From contig JAKQOG010000020.1 in the NCBI GenBank assembly GCA_029565395.1, positions 62,001 to 126,000 on the forward strand: a stretch of 64,000 bases of DNA, read 5' to 3'. The stretch is from Candidatus Hydrogenedentota bacterium. Lineage in GTDB: Bacteria > Hydrogenedentota > Hydrogenedentia > Hydrogenedentales > CAILVY01. Below are positions 37,921-46,703 of the stretch, piece after piece (positions within the stretch are counted from its first letter, which is position 1; each line of letters starts with the position of its first letter). Under the pieces are notes generated by a model. That model worked only from the letters and a program-made list of their open reading frames with translations. It was not told the origin of the DNA and searched no databases. A program made the translations under genes and the position numbers.

Positions 37921-38055
37921 TACTCCCAGTCCTCCCAGTCCTCCCAGTCCCCGTGCCCTCCGAAGCCTTGGCGTAGGAGGGTCCCAGTCCTCCCAGTCCC
38001 CGTGCCCTCCGAAGCCTTGGCGTAGGAGGGTCCCAGTCTTCCCAGTCTTCCCACA
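37921..38055. repeat. TCCCAGTCC tandem repeat with 49-base duplication
   Basis: In the gap between two convergent genes, the 9-base unit TCCCAGTCC recurs. A 49-base block (37933-37981 and 37982-38030) that includes CTCCGAAGCCTTGGCGTAGG is repeated twice in direct order, followed by two more TCCCAGTCT units. The same 9-base unit occurs at 52903-52946. The start of the gap (37867-37905) resembles the GTCATTGCGAG-type dispersed repeat also found at 52684 and 60892. No gene is supported here. Confidence 0.8.
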
Positions 38056-38119
38056 CAATCCCGGAATCCTGTCAACCACGCACCTTTTATCATTACGCAC
38101 AATCTCGCCCCAATATGCG

Positions 38120-40252
38120 CTACTTTCCAAATTCCAGCGTCAATGGGGTTGGTTCGGCAATATCCACCCCCAGCCAGAGAATTTGCCCATCCCAGGCATA
38201 TTCTTCCTTCCGCAACTCCCGTCCTGCCAACGTTACGCTCCCCAGGGTCTTTGGCGCACCCACTAACTCAAAAACAGGATTCACGCAACACACCTTGGGA
38301 TGAATGGTAATGGCTACGATATTCTCTCTAACATTGAGCCGATACGCACGCCGCTCCACCACGTAAGAATCGGTGCTGAGTTCCGCACCCTGCACCTCAA
38401 GCGATGCTGGTGCACTAAAACTCCGCGTATGTGCAATCAACCGGTCATCGGGATCGGCTGTGATACCGATCATCCACACCCAGCGTTGGGTCCGCATTTG
38501 CCGGCTATGACCCAATGTATCGAGGGCCGGACCCACTTGGTTCAAAATGGGTTCAGGACGATGCCGCGCCCAGCTCAACAGGCTGTTATGAGATGGACTG
38601 ACGTGAATCCGATCATCGATCGCCCCGCCGGTGGTTTTGCCGCGCGCCAGCGGCCAATGGCTCCCCCAATACGCTGGCGTGACCATATAGCCTTGATCAT
38701 AAAACGGGCGGAATGTGTCCAGTTGTTCCACGCGGAATGCATCGCGCGGATTGAAATACACCGCGGTCTCACCATCCTCTCGATGAAACTGCACCCGGTA
38801 AATTAACGGTGGATTCGGCCCGGGCGGAACATTTTCCGTCAACAACGGAATCGGGACGGCGGCGGTTGTTCCATCCAGCGCCACACACCGGATTGGATTT
38901 GGCGGCAACAGGTCCAGCGGATACCCCTCTGGCGGCGCCAGTATTATGAGTTCACTAATCTCATAGTTGGCTTCCGGATCGCTGCTCAGGGTCAATACGC
39001 GTGTGCCAAAGCCATCCGGATAGAAATAAAAGTCCTCCCGCGCCGCATCCCCCCACACCTTGTAATTAAAATCGCAGGATTGATACGTCCAGCAAACATG
39101 AACCCGCGCCGCGGTGGATTCAACAATGCTCACCCGTCCGTACCGGAGTTCCTTGTCCATGAGCGGTTCCACGGAATCAACAAAGCCTTCGGGCAGCGGC
39201 CCCGTCTCCGCCCACTCAAGGCATAGACCCGTATTGTATCTTCCCGCCCAGAAGGGCACATAGCTCGAACCGCGCCAAAACACAAACCGGCTCCCATTGG
39301 GCAGCGACACAACGACATCGCTTAATTTTTCGGACCAGCCTTCCTCGTAGGGCATGGTGGACAGGGCGCCGGTTTTCGGGTCACGGACCGAAATGGGCAA
39401 ATCATACCGAAGCTTCGTTTCACTCGCGCCGAACCGAGGCCACGTCGAAGATTGTTTCACCAACATCACATGGGTTTGTTTATGCCAAAGCTGTTTTCCG
39501 TCTGAATCTTGTATGGAAACATGAAGCATATCGTTTAAAATGCCAAAAGATGGTTCCGGAAGTTCCATCGTAATTTCAGCGCGATTTCCTGGGCTCAGTT
39601 TCATTGCTGATTCCACACGATGCCGGGGACGCCCCTCAAACCAGGCCACAGCGCGTGCGCCGGGCATGTCAAGGGAACGGCAAAACGCGGCCACATGCAC
39701 ATGCGCCCGCTGGCCCGGCGTCAGAATAAGCCAATCCGCCGGTGGAAACACCGCGCCGAGATCGATTGGATTGATCTGCGTTTCCGGCTTTACTTCAGCA
39801 TCCGCCTCTATCTCGTTCCGTTCGATGGACAATGAGGCAATTTCCCTTTCCGTCTTCCCCATTTCGGCAAGCAAAAAAATCCTGTCTATCGAGGCATCTA
39901 TATCACGCCGAATTGGGGATTGCCCAGCGAAAGTGATCGGTTCCCTCGACACGGCATGACTCTCGCGATATCCGGCAAGAAAAAATTTCTCGCCTGCCTT
40001 TTGCGCTTGCGGCGCTATTATGATGTGCGCCGGTTGTCCCACGCGCGCCAGACCGAAGGGCGGCCGCCAGGGATGTCCGGCATCTATCTGGAGTATCCCC
40101 GTGCTCTGGGAATCGGCCGGCGCGGAACTGCCCTGAGAATTGCCAGAGAGGGTGGAAGCATCTCGAGACTCTTTCGTTTCTGCACATACTATCGCAGAAT
40201 GGAAAATACTTCCCATGAACAGAATTGCATAAAACAGACGCCTTTTTTTCAT
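38120..40252 (-). CDS. Large exported protein of unknown function
   Basis: A 710-residue protein that I do not recognise. The start at 40252 is chosen from the signal peptide (MKKRRLFYAILFMGSIFHSA, then IVCAE); the frame is open to 40321. The mature part is beta-rich, with no visible catalytic motif: about 150-260 reads like a carbohydrate-binding or filamin-like sandwich (ITMELPEPSFGILNDMLHVS), and 280-700 contains propeller- or jelly-roll-like strands (SRFVFWRGSSYVPFWAGRYN, EDFYFYPDGFGTRVLTLSSD). The Trp- and Tyr-rich surface suggests glycan binding. It ends a minus-strand group that begins with GH172, so a role in the same glycan pathway is inferred from context only. Confidence 0.6.
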   Translation of the reverse strand: MKKRRLFYAILFMGSIFHSAIVCAETKESRDASTLSGNSQGSSAPADSQSTGILQIDAGHPWRPPFGLARVGQPAHIIIAPQAQKAGEKFFLAGYRESHAVSREPITFAGQSPIRRDIDASIDRIFLLAEMGKTEREIASLSIERNEIEADAEVKPETQINPIDLGAVFPPADWLILTPGQRAHVHVAAFCRSLDMPGARAVAWFEGRPRHRVESAMKLSPGNRAEITMELPEPSFGILNDMLHVSIQDSDGKQLWHKQTHVMLVKQSSTWPRFGASETKLRYDLPISVRDPKTGALSTMPYEEGWSEKLSDVVVSLPNGSRFVFWRGSSYVPFWAGRYNTGLCLEWAETGPLPEGFVDSVEPLMDKELRYGRVSIVESTAARVHVCWTYQSCDFNYKVWGDAAREDFYFYPDGFGTRVLTLSSDPEANYEISELIILAPPEGYPLDLLPPNPIRCVALDGTTAAVPIPLLTENVPPGPNPPLIYRVQFHREDGETAVYFNPRDAFRVEQLDTFRPFYDQGYMVTPAYWGSHWPLARGKTTGGAIDDRIHVSPSHNSLLSWARHRPEPILNQVGPALDTLGHSRQMRTQRWVWMIGITADPDDRLIAHTRSFSAPASLEVQGAELSTDSYVVERRAYRLNVRENIVAITIHPKVCCVNPVFELVGAPKTLGSVTLAGRELRKEEYAWDGQILWLGVDIAEPTPLTLEFGK

Positions 40253-40334
40253 ATGAGTTGCAGCTTTCCTGATATTCTCCCTGTCACCGGCACGGAGAGC
40301 CATATCGCGATCATAGGACAAGGCAATACTTCTG

Positions 40335-41360
40335 TCAACGTGGTATTTGCCGGTAGGTTCGTTGGGCCGCGTCGAATGTGATCATCGGCACACCCTTGGG
40401 GAAATAGGCTTCCAGCATTTCCTTCATGGGACCGGCGTACATGGCCACGCGGATGGTTCCCCACGTGGCCTGGTCGCCTGTCGCATAAAAAATATAGGTA
40501 TTGCCTTCATACTCAAACAAATCCGCATCGGTGTTATTGATTCCTTCGCCTGGGCTCGGATCGAGCATGGGCCCGCGTGTCGGGCTCACTTCCCACGTTA
40601 TGAGGTCTTTGGACCGCGCCACCGCGGTGACGTACTTGGTCTCCGGTAATTGATACGCATAACATGCCCACGGCTCTTTCTGATAACAATGAATCCCGTA
40701 GATCACGTAATAATAGGGCGCGAAATAACGGATCGCCGGATTGGCGCACACTGTCTTCCCCGCCACGTCCGCGAATTCCAACCCCGGAATCTTCTCCCAA
40801 TGCGACAAATCCTTCGACCGCGCAAAGCGGAAACACCACTGCACCGGCACATTGGACTCATAGGTCATGATATAACCCTGTTCATCGCGGCAGACCGATG
40901 TGTTGAAAAAATGCTCCTCGCCATCCCGTGCAAGCGCTTCTTCCTGTTTCCACTCCTTCAGGTCCGTGGTGCTGAAATGATTAATGCGCAGCGTATTGAT
41001 TACATTCCCGAAATCCGTGAATTCCGTCGCAAATACATGCAGCACCGCCCCGTCTACAAAGGCGCTCACGAAAGAATGCCCTTTCCCGAAGCGCGATACC
41101 TCCTGGCCAGTCACCAAGTCGGTAATAAACAGATACGCATTTTCCCCTTTGGCTTCGAATCCTCCCGGACGGTGATTATCCACCAAGAGCACGCGATTGT
41201 TAAACACTACCGGCGTGTTTTCCATGCCTGTTGGAAATGCAAAAGGCAACTTTACAAGTTTCGGATTGGGTGGCGCTGCCGGACTCGGCCCATCCCCGGC
41301 AGCAACTCCAAAGGACCATAGAAAAGCATAGGCGGCGAGCAGCATCATCGTTCGAATCAT
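40335..41360 (-). CDS. Exported GH43/GH32-fold beta-propeller hydrolase
   Basis: A 341-residue protein with AGGGAG 8 bases before ATG 41360 and a signal peptide (MMLLAAYAFLWSFGVAAG). The sequence has recurring propeller strands: ENTPVVFNNRVLLVDNH, FSTTDLKEWKQEE, FARSKDLSHWEKIPG, VARSKDLITWEVSP and DADLFEYEGNTYIFYATGD. This is the pattern of GH43/GH62/GH32 five-bladed propellers, which cleave arabinose, xylose or fructose residues. Assigning the three catalytic carboxylates is not possible by eye; candidate acids lie in VDNH and NTDADLFEY. It is 33 bases downstream of the malectin-domain glycosidase. Confidence 0.65.
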   Translation of the reverse strand: MIRTMMLLAAYAFLWSFGVAAGDGPSPAAPPNPKLVKLPFAFPTGMENTPVVFNNRVLLVDNHRPGGFEAKGENAYLFITDLVTGQEVSRFGKGHSFVSAFVDGAVLHVFATEFTDFGNVINTLRINHFSTTDLKEWKQEEALARDGEEHFFNTSVCRDEQGYIMTYESNVPVQWCFRFARSKDLSHWEKIPGLEFADVAGKTVCANPAIRYFAPYYYVIYGIHCYQKEPWACYAYQLPETKYVTAVARSKDLITWEVSPTRGPMLDPSPGEGINNTDADLFEYEGNTYIFYATGDQATWGTIRVAMYAGPMKEMLEAYFPKGVPMITFDAAQRTYRQIPR

Positions 41361-41392
41361 CACTATATCTCCCTGTTGGGTTTTTGCTTATT

Positions 41393-43786
41393 TCAGTGTG
41401 TTGGCAAACATTTTGGCACAGCCCCCGTACCACCCTCTCCCGGACCGACTTCCAGCGCCTGAATCATGGCTTCTCCTGGGCAACTGCCAATCTGGGTTCC
41501 CTTGAAACGGATTTCAACAATGCCATTTCTGGGTTCTATGCCGTTGAACACAAGATCCACGGCTTTGTTGGCGCCGCCGGCAGTGGAGAACACATCCAGG
41601 TGTTCAACCACGGTCCTTTTGTTAATCTCGATGGTGATTCCACGCTGACCCGCCTGAACATAGTGTGTTTCCGCAAATTTCAGCCGCGCATAATAGGTGC
41701 CCGGCCCGACGGTCACATTCACGACGAATTCAGGCCAGTGGACACCATAATTGTAAAGATCACCATCCGGGGTTCCCGCAATAATGGGGGCTTGTTTCAT
41801 GGTCCACCACGTCTTTGCCACGGTGTCCGTCAAATGCCCTGTGAGTACGGCGAATTCCGTGCCTGGCCGCCACAGGTTGCCTTGGACATCGCGGTAGTCG
41901 ATGCGGCCAGTGTATCCAAAGATCATCCGTTGCACGGTCTGCGGACCTCCCCCTTCGCCAAAGAAATTTCCACCGGATGCCGCCGAGTCTGCCGCAGTTT
42001 CGGAAACGTTTCCGAATATCTCGATATTAAGATGCCCATCATGCCGGATCGATACCACACAGTCGCCCCCGGGCAGCGTCTTAACCATGTAGCCATTCTC
42101 GGTCAGATCCAGTCGGGCTGGCAACTTCTCACCGTCCGCCGTCACAGAAACCGGACTAAATGCCAGGCGCAAAACCTCCACGGTATTTTGCGGCGCGGCA
42201 AAAACGCGATACGCAATGCGCCCGGCGCCATACTGCACCTCTCGGACCACTTCGGTGCTGCGCATGATGTGATTCTCGTGGCCGGCCCCAAGGATTTCCG
42301 GCAGCCACGACAACGTCCGGAGCACCCACTTGAGGGTAGTGTATTGGACAATGGCGAAATTTCCAACCTTAACACCGCCATCAATATTATCTTGATACGC
42401 TCCGGAATCATCCACATCATACGTGGCCAGCAGGATCATGCGGCGCGCGAGTTCCCGCGCCCATTCGCTGTCCGCCTCGACGCCATACTGGGCAAAATTG
42501 AGCGCCAGTTCCATCGGTCCCCATGCCAGAGACCGTCCGCAGCATCCGCACCCTTCGGGAAATTGCCATGCGCCGTGATAGACATCGCCCCGCGACTGGG
42601 GGGCTGCGCTGGAATGATTGAGGAACAGCGACATTATGTTCCGGACATCATTCTTCCAATTAGGAAATTCTTCCTTGTGGGTCATGAAATAACGGACCGC
42701 CCAGTCCGTCGTTACTTGAGCTTGGACTGGATTCTCCCAATCCCAATAATTCCGGCCCCAGGTGTCGTTTTCAGCCCATGCCGGTAGAAGCGTGTTATGC
42801 AGATAGTCAAGACCTGCGGCTCGCGCAACAGAAAAGCCATTGTCCTTTCCCGTGCGTCCAAGTTTTATCAGTTCGTCAAATAACGACAAGATGTATACGA
42901 CGCCTCCCGTCTGGCGATTGCCGATGGGATTATTCTTCGCCCACGGGACAACTTCCGGATTGGCATACCGCGGCCATGGCGCCGCACACGGCTCACAATT
43001 TCGTTTTTCCGCCAATACGTCCGCCCAATGGTTGGCAGATTCCAGCCATTGCTCATTGCCCAGCAATTGGTAGGCGCGGAGAAGCGCCACGCCGAACTCC
43101 GCCACAATGTCCAACTGAATATACGCTTGCGATGTCACCTTCCCGTCCGGTCCCACGCCTCCATACGGAACGCTCATAAGAAATTGGGGCCACGGATGCT
43201 CCTTGCCTGTCTGGCACAATTCAAGAATCGCGTTAGCAATGGCTTCTACCTGACCGGGTGCAGCGGGATCTCCCGAGTAACGGTAATATTCCACGAAGGC
43301 AAATAATGCCCGCGCCCCGCGTTGTACTATGCCCGGATCAGGATCCCCTTCGCCCCAAAAACAGGTTGGGGTCTTCAGGGCCTTCCCACCCACCGTATGG
43401 GCAGACCATCCGGAATTCAGCAACACTTCCGCCGCGCGCCGGACTCGGTAATCCAGTTGGCCGTTCCGGCCCTTGTACCACGGCGCAACCACCCCAAAGG
43501 AATCCTCAACAATCGGATGCGCATAATAGGAGGTCAGGGTCTCCGCCGCTGTTGCGGTGCCTGAAAAGGCAACCATAGTAAAGACCAGCAACAGCCCTGC
43601 AATAAGATGACATTGTTTTACTCGTTCCCAAGCTGTGATTGGGAACCCACTTGCCTGCCCGCCGAAGTCACGCGCTTCGCGTAACGAGGGAGTTTCACTT
43701 TGTCCCAATAGCATACTGCCTGAGAACAGGATACACCAAGCGTTTTTTCGGGCGCCTGATTTGTTCTTTGGCGTGGTGAATAGCAT
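41393..43786 (-). CDS. Exported (alpha/alpha)-barrel glycosidase-like protein with malectin domain
   Basis: A 797-residue protein starting at ATG 43786 with GAGG 10 bases upstream. The N-terminus is odd: a first hydrophobic stretch (about 16-28) is followed by 26 residues encoded by a REP-like repeat (43622-43700), and only then by a convincing signal helix (HLIAGLLLVFTMVAFSG). The body (about 90-560) is a helical toroid of the GH88/GH127-like type (FAFVEYYRYSGDPAAPGQVE, CGCCGRSLAWGPMEL). The C-terminus (about 640-790) is a malectin carbohydrate-binding domain (YYARLKFAETHYVQAGQRG, DLVFNGIEPRNGIVEIRFKG). The enzyme family is not certain. It lies between the double QueD and a GH43-like gene on the same strand. 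Confidence 0.65.
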   Translation of the reverse strand: MLFTTPKNKSGARKNAWCILFSGSMLLGQSETPSLREARDFGGQASGFPITAWERVKQCHLIAGLLLVFTMVAFSGTATAAETLTSYYAHPIVEDSFGVVAPWYKGRNGQLDYRVRRAAEVLLNSGWSAHTVGGKALKTPTCFWGEGDPDPGIVQRGARALFAFVEYYRYSGDPAAPGQVEAIANAILELCQTGKEHPWPQFLMSVPYGGVGPDGKVTSQAYIQLDIVAEFGVALLRAYQLLGNEQWLESANHWADVLAEKRNCEPCAAPWPRYANPEVVPWAKNNPIGNRQTGGVVYILSLFDELIKLGRTGKDNGFSVARAAGLDYLHNTLLPAWAENDTWGRNYWDWENPVQAQVTTDWAVRYFMTHKEEFPNWKNDVRNIMSLFLNHSSAAPQSRGDVYHGAWQFPEGCGCCGRSLAWGPMELALNFAQYGVEADSEWARELARRMILLATYDVDDSGAYQDNIDGGVKVGNFAIVQYTTLKWVLRTLSWLPEILGAGHENHIMRSTEVVREVQYGAGRIAYRVFAAPQNTVEVLRLAFSPVSVTADGEKLPARLDLTENGYMVKTLPGGDCVVSIRHDGHLNIEIFGNVSETAADSAASGGNFFGEGGGPQTVQRMIFGYTGRIDYRDVQGNLWRPGTEFAVLTGHLTDTVAKTWWTMKQAPIIAGTPDGDLYNYGVHWPEFVVNVTVGPGTYYARLKFAETHYVQAGQRGITIEINKRTVVEHLDVFSTAGGANKAVDLVFNGIEPRNGIVEIRFKGTQIGSCPGEAMIQALEVGPGEGGTGAVPKCLPTH
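43622..43700. repeat. REP-like element inside the malectin glycosidase reading frame
   Basis: The segment carries the inverted pair GTTCCCAA..TTGGGAAC together with TTACGCGAAGCGCG, the look of a dispersed palindromic element (CGTTCCCAAGC type). It lies in frame within the 5' part of the gene and encodes about 26 polar residues between two hydrophobic segments. The exact ends of the insertion cannot be fixed without an uninterrupted homologue. Confidence 0.55.
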
Positions 43787-43801
43787 GGATATAGTGCCTC
43801 A

Positions 43802-44503
43802 TTAATCCCCGAAATACACGCATCGCGCGCTGGGGGTTTCCTGGACCACGATGGCGGCGGGGTGTTCGCCGTGATTTTGGAGCCAGGTCCAGATCCAGGC
43901 GCAGATGCGTTCGCTGGTGGCGAAGCCGAGTCCGGGAATTTCGTTCAGGAATTGATGGTCGAGTGTATCGTAGAGTGCTCGCAGACGCGTTTCGAGGCCG
44001 TCCATCTGTTGCACCCCCACCTCAACATGGTAGCTGTGGCCGTGGAGTTTGCGGCAGGGATGTCCCTCGGGGAGTTGCGGCAGGGATTGTGCGGCTTCAA
44101 AGGTGAAGTGGATGCGTTCCGGCAATCCCAGCACGGGTTCCGGCTCCCGGAGTTGGGGGCGATAGGCCAGATCGCCCAAAATGCTCACGGTGACCCCTTG
44201 AAACCACGCGGGCCACGGACGCACATGTTCTTCAATCCAGTGTTTAACCCCTGAAAGCGATGTGTCCTGCTCAAACCCGGGGAGATCATTTAAGCAGGCA
44301 TGGTCCAGGATGTCGTTCAGGGGACCGAAGAGCCGCTTCAATTCGGCGAAATCCACCACCCATCCTATATCCGCATCCACCGCGCCCGAGGCGAGGATTT
44401 CCACCTTGTAACTGTGCCCATGCAGGCGTTGCTGTGCCGGGCCGCCCAGCGGATTCCGGTGAGCGGCCTCGAAACACAGTATTTTTGCAAGGTGCGCGTT
44501 CAT
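43802..44503 (-). CDS. queD: Fused double 6-carboxytetrahydropterin synthase-type protein
   Basis: A 233-residue cytoplasmic protein made of two QueD/PTPS domains (1-120 and 128-233); single QueD proteins have about 120 residues. The family converts dihydroneopterin triphosphate to 6-carboxytetrahydropterin in queuosine synthesis. By comparison with E. coli QueD, domain 1 keeps all three zinc His (15, 28, 30) and LDH (66-68) but has Gln24 for the catalytic Cys and lacks the pterin-binding Glu. Domain 2 has Cys150, Asp182-His183 and Glu222 but Gln139 for the first zinc His. Each half is thus incomplete in a different way. It starts one base after GH172 and is followed by CAZyme genes, not by queC or queE. 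Confidence 0.85.
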   Translation of the reverse strand: MNAHLAKILCFEAAHRNPLGGPAQQRLHGHSYKVEILASGAVDADIGWVVDFAELKRLFGPLNDILDHACLNDLPGFEQDTSLSGVKHWIEEHVRPWPAWFQGVTVSILGDLAYRPQLREPEPVLGLPERIHFTFEAAQSLPQLPEGHPCRKLHGHSYHVEVGVQQMDGLETRLRALYDTLDHQFLNEIPGLGFATSERICAWIWTWLQNHGEHPAAIVVQETPSARCVYFGD

Positions 44504-44504
44504 G

Positions 44505-45968
44505 TTATTTTTTGGGTTTTATGCAGTCGATTCCGGCGAGAAAACCGGTGGATTCCGGATTTTTCCCGGTGATGCGCAGTTCAAACGTGTTTTTTCCCGC
44601 GCCGATCTGCGCGGGGAATTCGATTTTATCGCGGATGACGCCGGTTTTGTTGAATCCGTCCCACTGCGCGGCTTTCACGCCGTTGAGCCATAATTCGACA
44701 ATGCCGTAGTCGGGGGCGCGCGTGTACCAGAGTTCCACGGTCATTGTGCCGGCCATCTTCTCCGGCACATTGGTGTTCATGGTGTAGACCGTGGGCTGGG
44801 CGGGACGGAACCACAGATGCTTCGCGTTGCTCCAATCGTTTGAATACGATTTGGTGCCCTGCACTTCCATGGGGCCGCCGGTGAATTCCGTGAGCATGTC
44901 CTCCGCTTCGAGGGCGCCTTTTTCCTTGTAGATTTGGAGTTCAACGGGCTTTCGGTCTTGTGGCGAAGGGAGTTTTGGGAACGGGTCATGCGGTTCCGTC
45001 TGGTACCAATACGCGCAGGAACTGAAATTGTCGCTGCGGTCGTTCGCATGCCCATGCTCGATGGTGACCTTGATCGATTTTCTAAAGGGGATGGGATCCT
45101 CGATGTGATAGCGGTAGACATTCCATAACGCGTTGGTTTTGTGTTCCCCGCGCAAGGGGCAACCGAGATACAAATCGCTGAATGCTTCGCCATAACACCA
45201 CGCGCCGCAGAAATAATCTTCCGAGCCCGTGCCGTTGAACGAGGGCGTGGTTTCCCCATCCACATAAATCATATCGTCGCCTTCGCCCCACCAGCCGTCC
45301 GCGCGGTTGTGGATGGAGAGGTTCACGCCCACATAATGCCCGCGGCCTGTGGCTTCCATGAAGGTATAGTTTTCGTTCGGCTTGCAGGGATACGCCTGCC
45401 GGTACTGCGCGTGGAAATAGGCCATTTTCTTGGGAAGATGATTGTACAGGCGGTAGTCCACGTAATAATAAAAAGCGGCGCAGGCCATCGTGCTGTCATT
45501 GGTGATGGTAACCCGCGCGCCCTTCCGGAACGGCATTTTCCAGAAACAATTCAGGCCGTGGTTTGTGCCGATTTGGATGGGCATGCTCGCGTATTGGTAA
45601 TACTGGCCGTTGCCCTGGCCGAAGAAATCGCCGATGGGCGATTCCACCGAAGGCAGCGCCTCGCCATCCCAATACATCCGCAGCACTAGATTTTTGAGAT
45701 GCTCCGGGTCCTCCGAGGCGATGGTAACCCAGATATGCGTGATCGCGCCCGCACCCGAAATGACCGCCATGTCCCGCGTTTCTCCCGGCTCGATGGGCTT
45801 GTCCTGCCGCCCGTCGGCATTCCCTCCCGAGGGGTCAAAACTCGACTGCCGTCCCGCGCTAAAGTCTTTCAATCCTGGCAGGGAATCGAGGGTTCCGCCG
45901 CCTGCGAACGCGCTCGTCGTTGCCAGGACAATACTCAACCATACCAATCCGCACCGTAAAACACCCAT
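44505..45968 (-). CDS. GH172-type (DUF2961) exported hydrolase
   Basis: A 487-residue protein with AAGGAG 7 bases before ATG 45968 and a signal peptide (LVWLSIVLATTSAFAGG). DUF2961 was renamed GH172 after the characterised difructose-anhydride/alpha-fructofuranosidase enzyme, whose catalytic glutamates are, as I recall, Glu270 and Glu291. Here Glu229 (GWWGEGDDM) and Glu250 (GTGSEDYF) have the same 21-residue spacing. Other family motifs are DFFGQGNGQYYQY and GLNCFWKMPFRKG. A C-terminal domain (about 360-487) looks like a second jelly roll with carbohydrate-binding character. Related enzymes also act on D-arabinofuranose, so the sugar is open. It is the first gene of the minus-strand group. 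Confidence 0.85.
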   Translation of the reverse strand: MGVLRCGLVWLSIVLATTSAFAGGGTLDSLPGLKDFSAGRQSSFDPSGGNADGRQDKPIEPGETRDMAVISGAGAITHIWVTIASEDPEHLKNLVLRMYWDGEALPSVESPIGDFFGQGNGQYYQYASMPIQIGTNHGLNCFWKMPFRKGARVTITNDSTMACAAFYYYVDYRLYNHLPKKMAYFHAQYRQAYPCKPNENYTFMEATGRGHYVGVNLSIHNRADGWWGEGDDMIYVDGETTPSFNGTGSEDYFCGAWCYGEAFSDLYLGCPLRGEHKTNALWNVYRYHIEDPIPFRKSIKVTIEHGHANDRSDNFSSCAYWYQTEPHDPFPKLPSPQDRKPVELQIYKEKGALEAEDMLTEFTGGPMEVQGTKSYSNDWSNAKHLWFRPAQPTVYTMNTNVPEKMAGTMTVELWYTRAPDYGIVELWLNGVKAAQWDGFNKTGVIRDKIEFPAQIGAGKNTFELRITGKNPESTGFLAGIDCIKPKK

Positions 45969-46208
45969 GATCTTGCTCCTTCTTGTTTATTGTGATTCAC
46001 CGCGCACCACTATGCCATACCCCAATCGCCTTTTTAAATCTCCAGCCGTTCAGAGTCAATTGCGCAATAGGCCTTTTTCTCATTTGGGCAAAAAAAGCGA
46101 CGGTTCGGCTGTGAAATTCCAGGGGGCGCAAAAGATTTTCCGCCATTGGCGGGGATAGGAGAGGGGATCGGCGCATTGGAGGGACTAAATGGGTGTGGGG
46201 GAATTTCG

Positions 46209-46414
46209 GAAGGCGGGTGCACGACATTTTCGTGGGTTTTCGCCTTCACGAGCGCCCGTAAGCGCCCAGATCGCCGACTCTAACGCTGCGAATTCACGAG
46301 CGATGCCCGTTTTTTCGAGTGTTAATTGTATTGTAGCAGCACAGACTACAATTTCCCGCTGGGAAAACGAAGGATATTTCCAAAACCCGCTAAAATGTCG
46401 TGCACCCCGCCTTC
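46209..46414. repeat. MITE-like element with 32-base terminal inverted repeats
   Basis: Left arm 46209-46240 and right arm 46382-46414 are inverted copies over about 32 bases, with one extra base and two or three mismatches; both contain TGCACGACATTTT or its complement. The interior (about 140 bases) has no supported gene but holds short inverted words. It sits in the 580-base gap between the GH172 start and the tRNA, 10 bases upstream of the predicted tRNA promoter. The rest of the gap (45969-46208) shows nothing recognisable beyond the GH172 upstream region. Confidence 0.7.
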
Positions 46415-46423
46415 ACCGTTTAA

Positions 46424-46453
46424 TTGACATGTAAATGGGGAGGTTGCTATACT
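46424..46453 (+). promoter_or_regulatory. Sigma-70 promoter for tRNA-Gln (and possibly prs)
   Basis: A perfect TTGACA (46424-46429) and TATACT (46448-46453) are separated by 18 bases, about 95 bases before the tRNA. No stop signal is seen between the tRNA and prs, so both may be read from here. Confidence 0.7.
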
Positions 46454-46548
46454 TAGGCGACTATCCAAGTGCATGGTATCAGGCGCGCTTTCCATTTCCC
46501 GAGAAAAAGACGGGAGGTGGAGGGTGCGGAGGCTGTGTGTTGGGTTAC

Positions 46549-46625
46549 TGGGGCGTCGCCAAGTCGGTAAGGCACCGGTTTTTGGTACCGGCATTTCGGT
46601 GGTTCGAGTCCATCCGCCCCAGCCA
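46549..46625 (+). tRNA. trnQ: tRNA-Gln (anticodon TTG)
   Basis: A complete cloverleaf: acceptor TGGGGCG pairs over 7 bases with CGCCCCA, the anticodon stem CCGGT/ACCGG encloses the loop TTTTGGT with anticodon TTG (46582-46584), and the T arm contains GGTTCGAGTCC. The CCA end is encoded (46623-46625). The TTG anticodon reads CAA and, by wobble, CAG. Confidence 0.97.
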
Positions 46626-46703
46626 TGTTTTTGTTCGGCGTGGACGACGCATCAGGAAGCAGGAACTCCGTGAGCAGCCGGGGTTTCGGGAGTACAGCGG
46701 ACG

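Noticed and set aside
37921..38055. Possible CRISPR array
   Set aside because: Repeats are contiguous, without unique spacers of constant length, and no cas gene is in the window; the same applies to 57022-57170.
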